Below, piece after piece: positions 44,760-57,500 of a stretch of DNA of 64,000 bases (the stretch's first letter is position 1; every line of letters starts with the position of its first letter). The translations under genes and the position numbers were made by a program. This stretch comes from Lepidurus packardi (lineage: Eukaryota > Arthropoda > Branchiopoda > Notostraca > Triopsidae): assembly GCA_023053545.1 (NCBI GenBank), contig JAKZAN010000001.1:1-64000 (forward strand), given 5' to 3'. Under the pieces are notes generated by a model. It was not told where the DNA came from, ran no database searches, and saw only the letters and a list, made by a program, of their open reading frames with translations.

Positions 44760-47400
44760 GCAAATCGGATTTGAGCCATGTCGGAGGAGGTACCTCAGAT
44801 GGGATAGAGTGAAAACGAGCTCATGTAAAACGACCGTGTTACAGACGACCGGGCATCTAACGGCTTATATCGGAGCAGAGCTAAGAAACCCGGGTAGGTC
44901 TCACTCGAATCGCTTGCCCCGTCATTTTTCATTGTTGAATAGCAATTTGCGAACGGTTTTTTCGTAAATGTTAACAGCAATTGAGGAAAATCGTTTGGAT
45001 GAGGGAAACAACATTTAGACTTGGTCTGAACGCGCTTTAGAAAATGAACTTTTCAATTTGTCGTCTGGACACGCATAAACTCTTCCACGCACTGGGACCA
45101 AGTTAACGATCTTTAGCGTCCCGTCTAGCCTAGAGGTAGAACGCTAAACCACTTACCACTTTTCATAGTTTGATCTTTACATGGTATCTAATATCTATAG
45201 TGTCAGTGATAGATTCTTCTCAGATGACTTGAGCAAATTAAAGTCGTTAAACTTACAAGAGTGTCACTTGAAGGTTGAGCTAATCCAACTAAATGTTTGA
45301 TTCACTCAACTCAACCTTTCGCAGTTAGATAAGGTTCCGTATGTGGACAAGCAAGCCAAGAAGCCAGACACTCGTTTGGCCTCATTGCTCTGTAAACTGG
45401 AATCTTTATCCGTAACTCTTAGCGATTCCTCCTTATCGTTATCTCTTTCGATAACCCTGTATGAATCACCAATATGCCACCTTCCTCGGGAGTGTCGGAT
45501 CTTTTCTCCTAACTAGTGAGAATTGGTTCAATCTTTCCACCCAATCTTTCCATACCGTTATCTGGTTTGTTGTCGCCAGCTGACGCAATAGAAATTCTTA
45601 TCTGCGCAATCGGTGACCTCTAAATATGGATATGGCCTCTGTTCTGCTCTTCGTTGCTTGGGCTCCAAAAACCGAATGTTTACTTTTGTAAAGAAACTAT
45701 TATTTCCAAATTTCTATCAGTTTTCCTAATTAGCTCTCCGGACGAGTCAAAAAGCAGAACATTGTCTTGGATTCTTTTCCCTTCAACCAACAAGTCAACC
45801 ATATAAACATACAATACTCATACACACACACTTGACAGTTCATTGAAATTTTAAAATACATAATAAGTTGTCTTCCTTTATAAAAAAAAACACAGAAAAT
45901 TCATTTTCTTCTTCACAACCCGCCTGGGGCAACAGGCATCCTATTGGCCTATAGGAGTCGTTCTGCAAGTCGAGGCACCTCCTAAAAGGACGAGTGTCGG
46001 CTCAATCTTTGGCAAATGTAATGTTGTCAACGTCATAGGTAGCCGTAACGTAAACGTCAAACGTAATACGTAAAGTAAACGTAAACGATACTATCTGCAT
46101 GACTGTCGCTGTCTTATGGTGCATTTTCCATTGAAAGCCAAATATGGAAGTAATCGTCAGAAGAAATTATAGAATTTTTCGTAGAACGGATTGTGGAAAT
46201 GGGGAACTACCTAGGCATCGATAACTGTAGCTGTACCGATCGAATTAGTTGACAATGTCTTCCAATTTTGTAATGAGATTTCTTTTTCTTAGCCTTCGCG
46301 ATTCCGTTGTGCAATACCTTTGTCCAATACCTTTTCCGGATATCAAACTTCTTGTTTCCAATATTACGGTTCTATTGGAAATAAGGGCTACGAAAGTTGG
46401 CCTAGTGGCGGACAAAATTCTGAATCCATGCTGCCGTCATTGCGGCTGCCTTGACGTTGAAAAACTCTGAATATTCTTGAAATTGAGGATGGGAAACGAA
46501 GAACAATGCCTGCTTGGGTCTGCAGGCTAGCTTAGCAGACGGGAACATTCATTATTGGGCAACAGGAAGATTTTCCTGCGAACTTGGTAGACTTACATTC
46601 ATTCTTGTCAACTGACGCAGCTGGAGAATGATGTAAAAAAGACTTGTAGGATTGAACAGAAAAAAATGGCCCAAAATATTAAACGAAAACTGAAGTCACT
46701 ACAGGCGACGCTACAGAGCTTAAAGTATTCGAACTAATTACGTCTGGAATGGCAAAGGTGAAGTGAATTACCTTTGCGATCGCGACAAATAGTAGAACTG
46801 AAATATACACATTTATTCAAACTAGAAATTATAAGGAATTATATACCCTATATTGCTGCTTTCAAATACGATTTTGTAAATTTATGGGGCATATATCTCT
46901 AGAAACCAACATTCTCGGAATTAAGCGTGACGTCATCATAGCGGAAGATCGCAAGCCAGTCCATTGCAAAAAGGCTGAAAACCGATCATTACAAAATGCC
47001 CCCTATTAGGCGATAAAGACTATCACATTGTCATGAGAGATTTGTGATGGATCGAGTCCGAAATTCGGAAAGAACCTTAGTTCAGCTTTTCGTTCTAGCA
47101 CCCTTTTTTCTTCGGGTCTTTTGTTTAGAACGTTAGTCCTCCCTCGTTCCTCCGACAATAAAGTTCTGTTCTCGACGTTTAAACTTGTCTAGCGACATTA
47201 TGACAACAGAACTAAATGGAGTAAAGTGTTGAAATAGAACAGAATTGCGTGCAATAAGTCAAGTGATTGTGGCACTAAGAAATATGAAATAAAGTTCATT
47301 ACCCTAAAGGTCAATTTTGTTTTCTAGAAATTGATCTATGATAAGACAGACAAAATCATTTCCTAAGATTTTTTAAAATTACAAAATAGATTCCTTTTCA
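44760..47400. other. Gene-poor region; possible LRR scrap
   Basis: No gene model can be supported. At 45228-45296 the + strand encodes DLSKLKSLNLQECHLKVELI, which fits one LRR repeat and may be a remnant of an NLR relative in opposite orientation. A run of acgtaaac-type words lies at 46030-46090. Short open frames here lack motifs. Confidence 0.3.
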
Positions 47401-47479
47401 TGTAAGACAGTCTTGTCTCTAAAGCCGTTCAAGCCATACACATAAGCTGGCGAACACGTGTATGCTACTTCTATCATAA

Positions 47480-50160
47480 TAAGCAATTATCACGTAGTCC
47501 TTGTTCGCACTCAAAAGGTCTATAAAATGAATGAAGAACTTCCCTTTTTCATCAAACGAGGAGCAAAACATTGGAAAATGATACAAAAAAGCGGGAGTGG
47601 CTTCACGCGACTGTATATACCACCAATATTCATACAACTTTATCTGTTCAACGGTATAAGAACGACTTCGCGGAGCTTCATGGAACCGTTTCTTGTTCTT
47701 CACTGCATCAATAAGCGCTTCTAGGCCCGTCAGGGCATTTAAACATTGCGACTATTGAACCCATGCCAAGTTTAAAAGGATTTCTTAGAATATTCAAGAA
47801 ATATACCTTGCGCGCAATTAACTCTTGCATGCTCTTCAGCAGCGTCTTAAAGGCCGGGTCTTGAATACGGAGCAATTGGTTATGCTGAGGCGTCCAAAAG
47901 CAACGCTGCCCAAGCCAGCAAGTTTTCCAGGGTGGGTGCACTATTTCTCTCAACTTTCCAACGAAACCGCCCCAAACTCGAGCAGTTTCACCACACTTGT
48001 CGTGGACCAATTTAGGCTTCGAGGAGGAAAATTTCGTTCAAAGAAAGGGCCAGTAGGACGTTGATAAACGCGGATTTGGCAGGTCAAAAGGGTAAAGGAA
48101 GATCGCAGGATATTTTCAGCGCTTCCAAATGGCTGTCGGCGAGGGGAACAACCAGCTCCAGCATTCGCACCAAGTAAACTTCGGAAACGTCTTTCAAGTA
48201 ACTGAGCACGTAAAGCATTGCCTCCAGGTCCTTCTTCTCTAGCAGCATAGGGAAGATTTCGTCCGCAACCCTAAAAAGAGAATCCTTGATTACCAAACAT
48301 GATTCCCTTGATTAGCATACTGAAATATTATTGAAGAGTCATCTAGTGGGCAGGATTTAAAATAAATAACGCCCAGAGCCATCTAATGATACAAACATAG
48401 ACAGAAAAATAAATCGATAGAAAATCAATCGAAAAATGGATAGAAAATAGAATAGTAACTGAATAACCAAAATAATAAAATAATAGAGAATAACAATCAA
48501 GTACAATGAATAGAATTATAAAATAACTCGAATAATAATGTTCAAATTGCCAGACTAACCTAAGAATCCTTGATTACCAAACGAGCTACATAAGAAATTA
48601 AGAGTCTTTACATGGCATGAGACAGTCCGGACTTTACCAGCGAATAAAACCTCTTCACCACATAGGTTTGCAACGATTTTCCCGCCTCGATGGGTGGTAA
48701 CGGCTGAAACGCTTCATGCTCGGTTCCCCAACCCATACTTTCAGGTGCACTGACATCTGCGACTAAAACAAAAAGAAATTTCTTAGAAAATTACTGGAAA
48801 ATCTCGCCCAGTATTTACCTCCATGGGCGTGTTTTCCGACCACCGAGGCTAAAAGCGACGGTTGCCAGCGATAGGGCACCACGATTAGATTCTGCCCTAC
48901 AGGCACAAACGCCCATCCTGTGGTTCCTCCTATGCGTAACCCATAATTGGGGCGGGTGGGAGAAGACTTTCGCACAGCCGGACTTGGCAAGAATTTGAGG
49001 TCCCAGAACAAAGGACGGCTCCTTCTTCGCTGGCATCGGCACCGTGCAACATAACGTGAGTCGAGTTGACTGCTTGAACGCAGACGGGTTGTGCAAGGTT
49101 AATTTGATGAACTCTACAGGAGGCTAAAGGTTTCATGTCGCTCGACAAGGAATACCGTGCTAACATCCCGTCTTTCCCTGCCAAAAAATAGCCAAAAATC
49201 AGTTAAACTTGTCAGTTAAGCAGACAGTTACGTTAAGCAAGAGACTGACCCACACTCTTGGCCAAGTGACACTTACACAAAACGACAACTTGTAAACATT
49301 CTCTGTCTTGACTACGGATCGTCCGGAAACTTGGTTGTGCCCGTTGGTTAAGGTTTGCATTTGTTTGTATCGTTGTATTGTTTGTATCGCTGGTTAAGGT
49401 AAACGACAAATGGCTCTCGGGTTGGCCATTATCGGCAAGTTTGAAGCAGTAAACACGAGGTTCCTCCTTTCAACCCAGAAAATATTACGTCAGTGAAAGT
49501 TTTCGGGCTCATCTTTGTTCCTTTTACTGTATGGGTCCTGGTAAATAGTATTACGAATTTCTTCCCGTTCCCGTTTTCCAGAAAGGAATGCCGCTGACGC
49601 TCGCCTGCAGCAAGAATTCTGGGCTTTTCTTGCTTCCGAGTCTGTAATGCAGCATCCAAAGACTTGCAAAACCCAGTCGAATACACCACCAACCAAGTTT
49701 CATCCTTTTGCGGCAAAACTGAGTGCAGTTCTGTCGTAAACTGAAAGGAAAATACGATAGAAAAACGTTATGAGACGATCTTTTTGTTTTTTTTTCTAAC
49801 TTACGGCGTATTTTTCACCTGGTCAACGACAGACTGGTCCGACTTCCATAGACTAATATGCTCGTAATTAAACACACATTGCTGTTTGGTGGCGTCATAG
49901 ACCACTGGGCTAGTAAATTGGTTTGATTGCCGCGTACTCCAGCTTTGCAAAGGTTTCTGATCCGACAGCTGAAAGTCAAATACAATACATCGTTAGACTA
50001 AGGTTAAACAGTATAATTAACTTTTTGGAACGTTTTTTACCTTGTGGTGTACAGCAATGTTTCCACCAAGACTAACGCAAACGCAATCTTCTTCCTGGTC
50101 TGAACTGAGCCCAACTAAATTCCTTGTACCGACCAAAGGTACGGCTTGAAATAAGACATA
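47480..50160 (-). pseudogene. NOL11: NOL11-like nucleolar protein gene, decaying
   Basis: Exon-like pieces in transcript order: 50160-50041, 49968-49819, 49740 to about 49440, 49177-48819, 48756-48638, 48270 to about 48085, about 48060-47807, and about 47748 to 47580. Motifs follow NOL11, a t-UTP component of the small-subunit processome that supports pre-rRNA transcription: an N-terminal beta-propeller (LSDQKPLQSWSTRQ, SLWKSDQSVVDQ), FWDLKFLPSP, NLIVVPYRWQPSLLASVVGK, then a helical C-terminus (NLLAWAALLLDA, IARK). Frame breaks occur at about 49012 (one base), near 48010 and near 47885. The true start codon is unclear. Assembly errors are an alternative to decay. Confidence 0.6.
48300..48630. 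other. AT-rich intron of the NOL11-like gene
   Basis: Low-complexity aataata and agaaaat runs; nothing coding. Confidence 0.5.
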
Positions 50161-50262
50161 CTGCGCAACAAATGAATAAGGGTTTGGTTATTTGATTTGT
50201 TTATAAACTGCCAAAAACCCTCCAAAATTTCCTTTGTTTAGATGTAAACCGAACATTACCAC

Positions 50263-50471
50263 GTGACAATTCAGAGAGTGCCAAAAAAAAGGAGAAGAGT
50301 TTCTCTGCTTGATTCCCTGGAGAAGCCTGAAAGAGTACCGTTCGGCCATCTAGTGGCGATTGAAGAAAAGCGAACTGAATTGAACATTTGTGATTCCAAA
50401 CAGACAGGTTGTTCAGAATTGCAGTGCGAAAGATTGAAAGAAAAAGTGCAGCAAAACCTTTTGGAACCAGG
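50263..50471 (+). CDS. Candidate divergent first exon, basic N-terminus
   Basis: An open stretch starts about 100 bases from the NOL11-like 5' end, on the opposite strand. It reads QRVPKKRRRVSLLDSLEKPE (NLS-like) and later SELQCERLKEKVQQNL, then a donor-like ccag/gtgaca. A CACGTG E-box lies at about 50259-50264. There is no ATG at the start (GTG), so an upstream exon would be needed. The family is unknown. Confidence 0.3.
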
Positions 50472-50589
50472 TGACAAGTTTAGACTTACCAGTTTTGTTT
50501 TGTTTTTGCTCTCTTACACTATTTTTTTTCAATTTGTTCTTATTTAACTTCTTCAAAAAGATAGTTTTACCCTAACGCTTTTTTCCTTT

Positions 50590-53010
50590 TTTCTTTCTTT
50601 TTATAAACTGTATGGGGATGAGAGGTGGAGGGCCTAGTGAAGAGCTGGGGGACGAGCAGAGATACAATTTACCAGATTTAGAAGACGAAGAAGCGGAGAT
50701 TTCGGAAAGCTCCGATATGGAGGACGAAAATCAGGATCTAGAGACGGAGAATGCAGAAAAAGATGGAGGGTTTAAAATGGTTTCCTATAGGAAAAACAAG
50801 GTAAAGAAAGTAAAGCAGGGAGCAAGCTCAGGTTGATGTAGGAAGCGAGCGTAGAAGACTACAGGTTTCGACTACGTAAACGGATCCAGAGGAAGAATTG
50901 GAGAAAGTGGAGGAGAAATACCGAACAGCAGAAAATGAGGAGAGTTTCGATAAGCAATTTCCCTTCAAAATGAATAAAATGGTGGGAGATTTGAATATGA
51001 GAGAAATGAAAATCAAAGTAAGGCGTGCAGGAGAACTGTTGGTTTTCCCGACCAATTAGGACGAAACGGATAGATTACTAAAGATAAAACAGATAGGGGA
51101 AATAAAAGTTCAGGCCAGGATAACCAAACCTAAGTTTCTGCAACACGGGATTGTAACCCTCTACGGGGCGACTAAAAAGGAGATCGAGGAAGAGAATATC
51201 GCAGGATTCGTCGGGGTAAGAGCCCTGTACAAAGATTATAATCTTTGTACAATCTCTATAGAGAACGGGGGGAAAGTTCAAGAGGAAAGTAGCCGTTTCC
51301 ACCTTAGTTTTGAAAACGGCAAATTGCCATCCTATTGAATTTAGGATACCTAAAAATAAAAGTTCATCACTTTGAACCAAGACCCATCAGATGTTATAAG
51401 TATCCTAGATTTGGACAAATCGGCTCTGTCTGCAAGGCAAGGGATAGATGTGGGCAACAGATAGATGGTGGCGAACACGCCACGACAATCTGCGAAAACA
51501 AGAGAGAGGGAAAGGAGCCAACATGTGCAAATTGTAATAAGCAACATACTGCAGCGGATAGGAACGGTGAGTTTCTTAAACGAGCCAAAGGGAACCAAAC
51601 TCAGGCAAATCGAAAAGCGGACACATTAGGCGATCAGACCATGAAACGTAACGAGGTAGAACACGTTGAAAAGAGTCAAATATCGGTTAATAACATGACA
51701 GGAGAAATAGCAGAAAAGGAAGAAGACGGAACAGTTCAAGAACTAATGGAAAAAGCGAAGAAAACTTTAGTAGTAGCGAAACAAAGTTACAGTGAGGTGT
51801 TACAAGGTAGGAAAAAGCGACACAAACAAATCGAGAGGAAAGGCAACAAGACGAAGAGAAGCCAGAAGATGAAAAAGAGACAACTGATTTGGGGATCCGG
51901 GTAGGAGGATTGGTCAGAAAAGTAATTTCAGTAGTTTTGACAGGAGGGAAATGGGAAGAAATCTGCAAGGAAGTTAAAAATGTTATTAGGAATGGAAACT
52001 TTATACAACAAATATTAACATGGATTGCGAGGGCATAAACATTTTATTTTGGAATGCCAGGAGCAGAAGGGCCAACCCTTTAACAGCCTATTTAAGTGAT
52101 TTAAAACAGAGAATAGATGTTATTTTTATTAGTGAAACATGGCTAAAAGAAGGGGTGAAAATGAATTGAAGAGGTTACGAGGAATAGAGAGGAGATATAT
52201 CAATAGCAGAGTATCAACGTTATATGGGACAAACTGGGAAAGGAAACCGTTTTTTGTTAATGGGAGATTTCAATTCTCACCACAGCATGTGGGGTAGCCG
52301 AATATCGGAGAGGAGAGGAAGAATTCTTTTTGATTTTCTAGAGGAATGGGAGGAGCTCAAATTAGTAACAGAAAAAGGAAGTGAGACATATATTGGAGGA
52401 AACGGGAGAAACTCCACACTAGATCTAGCTTTCGCGACACCAGATTTAGTAACAAAACAACGGCCAGAAACGGGGCACCTTTGCTTGGCGACCATTTAGC
52501 GCAGTTAGTTCAGATTCAAGAAAGATTAGTCACAACATACGAAGCCTATACATATAAATGGATTCTTCAAAAGGCAAATTGGACAAGTTTAGTAGAAGAG
52601 CTGAAGGGAACACTCATCCAAAACATACTACAAAACGGATCGTTCGAAGCAAAATATACTAAATATGTAGAAAAGCTCATAGAAGTCTGCAAAAGACACG
52701 TACCGCTCAAAGGAGGACCAAAGAAAAATAACCCAAAAGAGACTAGTCATAGGAAAATGTGGTGGAACGAGTAGGCTAATGGGCATTGGTATGAGGTCAT
52801 CTACATGCCCTCTATTGGTACGTAACCTTGAGGGCAGCTTTGCCTAGTGAGAGGTCAGTTAGGAAAGGTGAGAGAGAGGTAGTAAGAGTTGAGCGTCAAC
52901 ACGGTGACCATCGTTAGCTTGTGAGCCACACATCCAATACACCAAATCTTAGTACCAAATTTAAGACTAGAAGTCATACCAGGCATAGTGAGACAATGTT
53001 ACAGATAATT
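50590..53010 (+). mobile_element. Second-family LINE, main copy (ORF1 to endonuclease)
   Basis: ORF1 starts near 50612 with MGMRGGGPSEELGDEQRY, an acidic region and a basic KKVKQGASS; it is broken several times. Zinc-knuckle remnants lie at 51389-51590 (CYKYPRFGQIGSVC, CANCNKQHTAADR). ORF2 starts near 52023 (ILFWNARSRRANPLTAYL, VIFISETWLKEG) and continues after an internal deletion with LLMGDFNSHHSMWGS and STLDLAFATP. It stops at 52774 (SHRKMWWNE), followed by a 3'-derived piece (52830-53000) whose inverted copy lies at 4540-4740. Confidence 0.75.
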
Positions 53011-53992
53011 CAAGAGAAATCCTTCAAAAACTAACTTCGAGAACTAACTTCGAGAAAAAAGCACAAGCGCAATGCAAAAAGACCTTTCGTAACATGAAAA
53101 GGAGAGCATGGAGAACAAAGTTAGGGGGCATACGAGTATGAAAGAGGAATGGAAACTTATTGGGAGACTGGAAGGAAATAGGGTTAGGAAATATAATAAA
53201 GGAGAACGGGGATATCTGCGAGAAAGAATGAGTTTGCGAAACACTTTGCAAAAGTTAAAGCGAGGTACAATTACAGACGAGCAAGGGGAATGAAGGACAG
53301 GAAACGATTCTTAGGCAGCAGGTAGAACACTTTAGACGAGGAAGTAGCAGGTGGAAAGAATTGGAAAGGCCGTTCACTAAATGGGAGTTTAACGAAATTT
53401 TAACATGATTACCCAGCTCTAGCCAGGGGAGCGACTTCACTACAAAATAATCAGTAACTTACCAAACAACTTCAGAGAAGCTTTGTATAACATCTAGAAC
53501 CTGATACTAAATCAGGTTCTAGATGTTCCTGATATAACATCTAGAACCTGTTCACTAAATGGGAGTTTAACAAGATTACCCAGCACTAGCCAGGGGAAGG
53601 ACTTGGTTCATGGAAAAGATGAGAGAAAGGGGAATGAAAGCTACCTTAATACTTGTCATGTTAAAACGCGTAGAAACCATACTAAACAGAGCACTAGGAA
53701 TAATTCTCGGGGCAATGAAAACCACGCCCATATCTGTGTTACTGTGCTCAACAGGACTAACACCACTCCGAGATAGGTGGGAAGAACTAGCTTTAGAGTC
53801 CTCGATCACAGGGAAAAAAGAATATCTGCACAAATGAGTACATGGATAGAAGCCTACCAACTCCCGGAAATAGAAGCAGGAAATATCTATGAGAAAACAA
53901 TCGCCCCATGGGATTTGGATGTAACAGGTCTAACTTCCGTCGAAGACATCTATAACCTGTTCAGGGGATATGTGAAGACTGCTTTGTATTGA
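53011..53992 (+). mobile_element. Second-family LINE tail, copy 3, RT palm missing
   Basis: Spacer (KTFRNMKRRAWRTKLGG) and RT fingers (LHYKIISNLPNNFREALYNI), then a snap-back filler at 53487-53550, a second finger start (SPGEGLGSWKRM-like) and thumb motifs (ILGAMKTTPISVLLC). The C-terminal part ends at 53990. It lies 3' of NLR-D like its relatives at NLR-B and NLR-C. Confidence 0.65.
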
Positions 53993-54585
53993 AAGGAGAG
54001 CTAATCCTGTAAGTCTTTCCTCCGCAGTGGAGTTTCTTAGCCAAGTTTTAAGTCTTAGACTTGAAAAACTCCTTTAAGCGGTAGCGGTGCCAAGTGGCCA
54101 TAACCGTACGTAGAACAGAAACATGAAATGAGAATGAAAATGAAAGTATAAAAACCCTTCAGTGAGTCCTGTAAGGTAATGTAAACCTGCAGTGAGCATC
54201 GAAATGCTGCTTGTAAGCGGTTCCGAGAGTGAAATTCCGGTTACATATGCTATAATTCCAAACGAAATGGCTGAAATTAGCAGAGCGATACTAACATTTG
54301 ATTAGCAGTACTTACCTACTAAGACTGTAGCGGACGGGTTAACTATACAGCTTTCTTATTCGCAAAATAAACTAAGAAGGAATATTTTTGCCTCGAGGGA
54401 ATTGAGACCATAGAAAACCGTTTGGAACGTACTAGAATGCTTTGGCGTTGTATTAATGAAAAAAAGTTGAATGGGGTACTTAAAGGTGCGGAATTTCTTA
54501 TTGGCATACATCCACTAGGGTTTACTTCTTTGATAATAGCTTTCGAAATTGCTACTGCATCTTTCAGCAGAATTAAATACGCAAT

Positions 54586-57500
54586 TTACACAGGGAACGA
54601 AAACTCGTACACCTTTTCTTTTACGTACCTAAGGCAGTATTTTAGTTTTCGCTCTCTGAACACATGCATAGCATGACATGCATTCTGATTAGATAAGTTA
54701 TGCAGCGTTAACGAAGTATTAGATTCATTGTCGTTTGTTTTTCCTGGCCAATTTTCAGCCTTGTCTGCAATAGCTTGGAATTTACCAATTGTTTCATGGT
54801 TCCAAAAGTCACAAGATAAAGTTTGAAGCGTACGAACACTTAAAACTATTTTGAACAAAGCCAAGACAATATTACTGCTTTTCAAAGCTTCCGCATCAAT
54901 GTGGGATAATGGAGTTGAAGGACCAGGACCTATGGAGATCTCTGATAAATCAGATTCATCAATGTACAGGTTGACTCTCTTCATCCTCTTACAGCGTTCA
55001 AGGGCTTCTCGGATCGGATGCAGCATCAGAACTTCGCTGCTTGGCCAAAAGGGGCGTAATAATGACAGTTCTTCAATATTGTCTCCACTACTTCCGGTTA
55101 AGGCCTCCAACAACTGGTTGCCATATAACTCCAAATTGTAATTGTTTGCATAGATTGGCATTCCATAGATTTGGCCAATGGAGAGCGTCCGTAGTTTAGG
55201 TGCAGCTAGGTTCAACCAACTAAACAATTCGACTGGAAACGTGCATCCATCGATGGTCAATTCCTCCAGGTTTAGTGCCAGATTTCTCCAAGCAAGGAGG
55301 AGCTCTTGGTTCTCATCAGCTGACGGAAGCAATCCATCAAGCTCCAATGAAACGTCCAGAAGACAAAGCCTTTTCAGACAGCATTTTTCCTTTACCGCGT
55401 ACTTGCTGATTTGAGTAACCTGTAATACGAGTAAGAAGGAATTTCTTCGTATAAACAAGGGTGAATTGTGATTGAAATATTCATGAAAAGGGTGATGGCG
55501 CGAATATGAAAAGTCTCTAGGTAAGTGCAGTTGTACAATTTTCTCACTCACGTCAAATTGGAAACTCATTCCGTAAAGCTTTAGCGTTTCAAGTTTACTG
55601 GCGAGCATCACTAGGTCTTCAAGCAGTACGTCTCTACTATTCTCGAGGCTCAGGGAAGTGAGACTGCACCCAGGCTCCGAAAGTCGTTTTAATATTGGGT
55701 TCAACGCACAACGACTAGAAAAACCTCGTTAGTTAATAGTTCTGATTACGTGGCTATTGTCCTTATACTATAAGCCCAGGTGTTGCAACTGAGACAACCA
55801 CTTCTCAGCCAAGACTTCCGATAGTAGTGTTGTATCACCTCCATCCCCTGCAATACGAATTCAAAGAGTAAGTTGGAGTGTGTTGCTGCATCATCTTGGA
55901 GACGTCCACATGACATGACATCAACGTCTGCGATCCAATAATCACAGCGCTCCCTCGTACTTACAATCTAGATGGAATTCGAAACGCTTGAGACGGCAAG
56001 TTTCAGGAACCTCTTGCATGGCCTCGGTCATCGCCCGTATAAACTCTAAGTATTAAAAATAGCCAAAATAAAATCCAGATATTTAATTTACCCTACCTTC
56101 TGGAGCGCAATGGAATCTCAATTGAACAGGACAGGAAGCAGATGTAAGAAGCTCCTGAAGACCGCGAATTACTTCTTGTCGCGTTTGGTCGCCAGTTATG
56201 TTGTATCTTCCATTACATTGCAATCTATGAAGAACAACACCGGACTTGGACAAAGTCTGCAACACAACTGGAAAATTGTGTCTCATAAAACCCCCTATCA
56301 AAGAAAGGGAAATGAGGCAATCCGTTGGTGATGCAAAGAGTGCGTTTGTTCTTCCAGTGTTCTTCTTGCCGAACTCTTCAACCAGTTGAAGCAGAGTTAG
56401 GCTACGCTCAACTGAGCTAACTCTGAGATATCCCTTTTCTACTGTATGTTGGAGGACCAGCTTGTTCGGCAGAGCATCTTTAAATTTGGACCAGATACCA
56501 GCGGCACCATATCGGGTGAAATAATGTTTCATAAAGTTGTTAAGACAGCCTGAAGGAAACTTAACGACACGGAAAGCGTCGACTAAACACCTCCACTTTC
56601 CCATTTCCATCAGGGAAACCGTAACTTCATTGAAGCTGGCCTTAAGCCGATGCAGGTCAAGTAAGTTCTGTTCCATAAGATCCGGGTCGGGTTCTCTACC
56701 AAGATAGTAGGCGGCTAGAAATTCTGCCGTGGTTCGATGAGGAACTTGGTAACGACGACTTGGTAACTTGGTAACGATCTTCTCTTTGGTGTCTTGGATC
56801 AGAACACCAGCCTCGATTAGTTGAGTAACTTTGACGTCGGTAGTTTCAGCCTCTTCTTCGTTTCCCGTTATATCAAATACGGTGAAGCTCATGCTTTTAG
56901 TTTTCAGACCGTTGAGGCAAAGACGACCAAACTCTTGGAGGTAGCTTTCATGACCTTGGTGGATCCGACTGTCGAACATATCCATATTCCAGACTTTGCC
57001 AGCTTTCTTACTGGCTGCGCGGTACAGGTTGTGGTTGATCATGGCAAAGTAAAGACCCGAAAGAGTTGAAGGTAGTTCACGTTTCGGGAACTCGCTGACT
57101 AAGCAGCACATCATGACGCAAAGCAGTGGACATTGAGCTAGTTGCTTGTAAGGACTCTCGGCTAGTAGCTTCCACACGAATTGCTCGAATTGCTCCAGAC
57201 TGAGTCGTTGAGCTTCAGGCTTTAGTTTGTAAATTTCTTCAACATTTTTAAAGTCATCGATACTGGGTAGGATCGAGTCATCGAGTTCGCTATCGGAATC
57301 CGAGTCATCGAGTTCGCTATCGGAATCCGAGTCATCGAGTTCGCTATCGGAATCCGACACTCCGAGCGGTCTACCGAAACAACTTATAACATCGGCTTTG
57401 GTTAAGTGACCTGCCTTGATGAAGAACTTGCCAACTGCCACTGCCACTTGTCTTCTTCCAAAGCCTTTCACTGTTACACGCAAGGCTTTACCTTTGACAT

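Noticed and set aside
45105..45160. tRNA-like A-box (tagcctagaggtagaacgct).
   Set aside because: The D-stem does not pair well and no acceptor stem, anticodon arm or proper B-box could be built; at most a SINE or tRNA scrap.
46249..46470. Plus-strand frame of 73 codons.
   Set aside because: No motif, no splice context and AT-rich surroundings.
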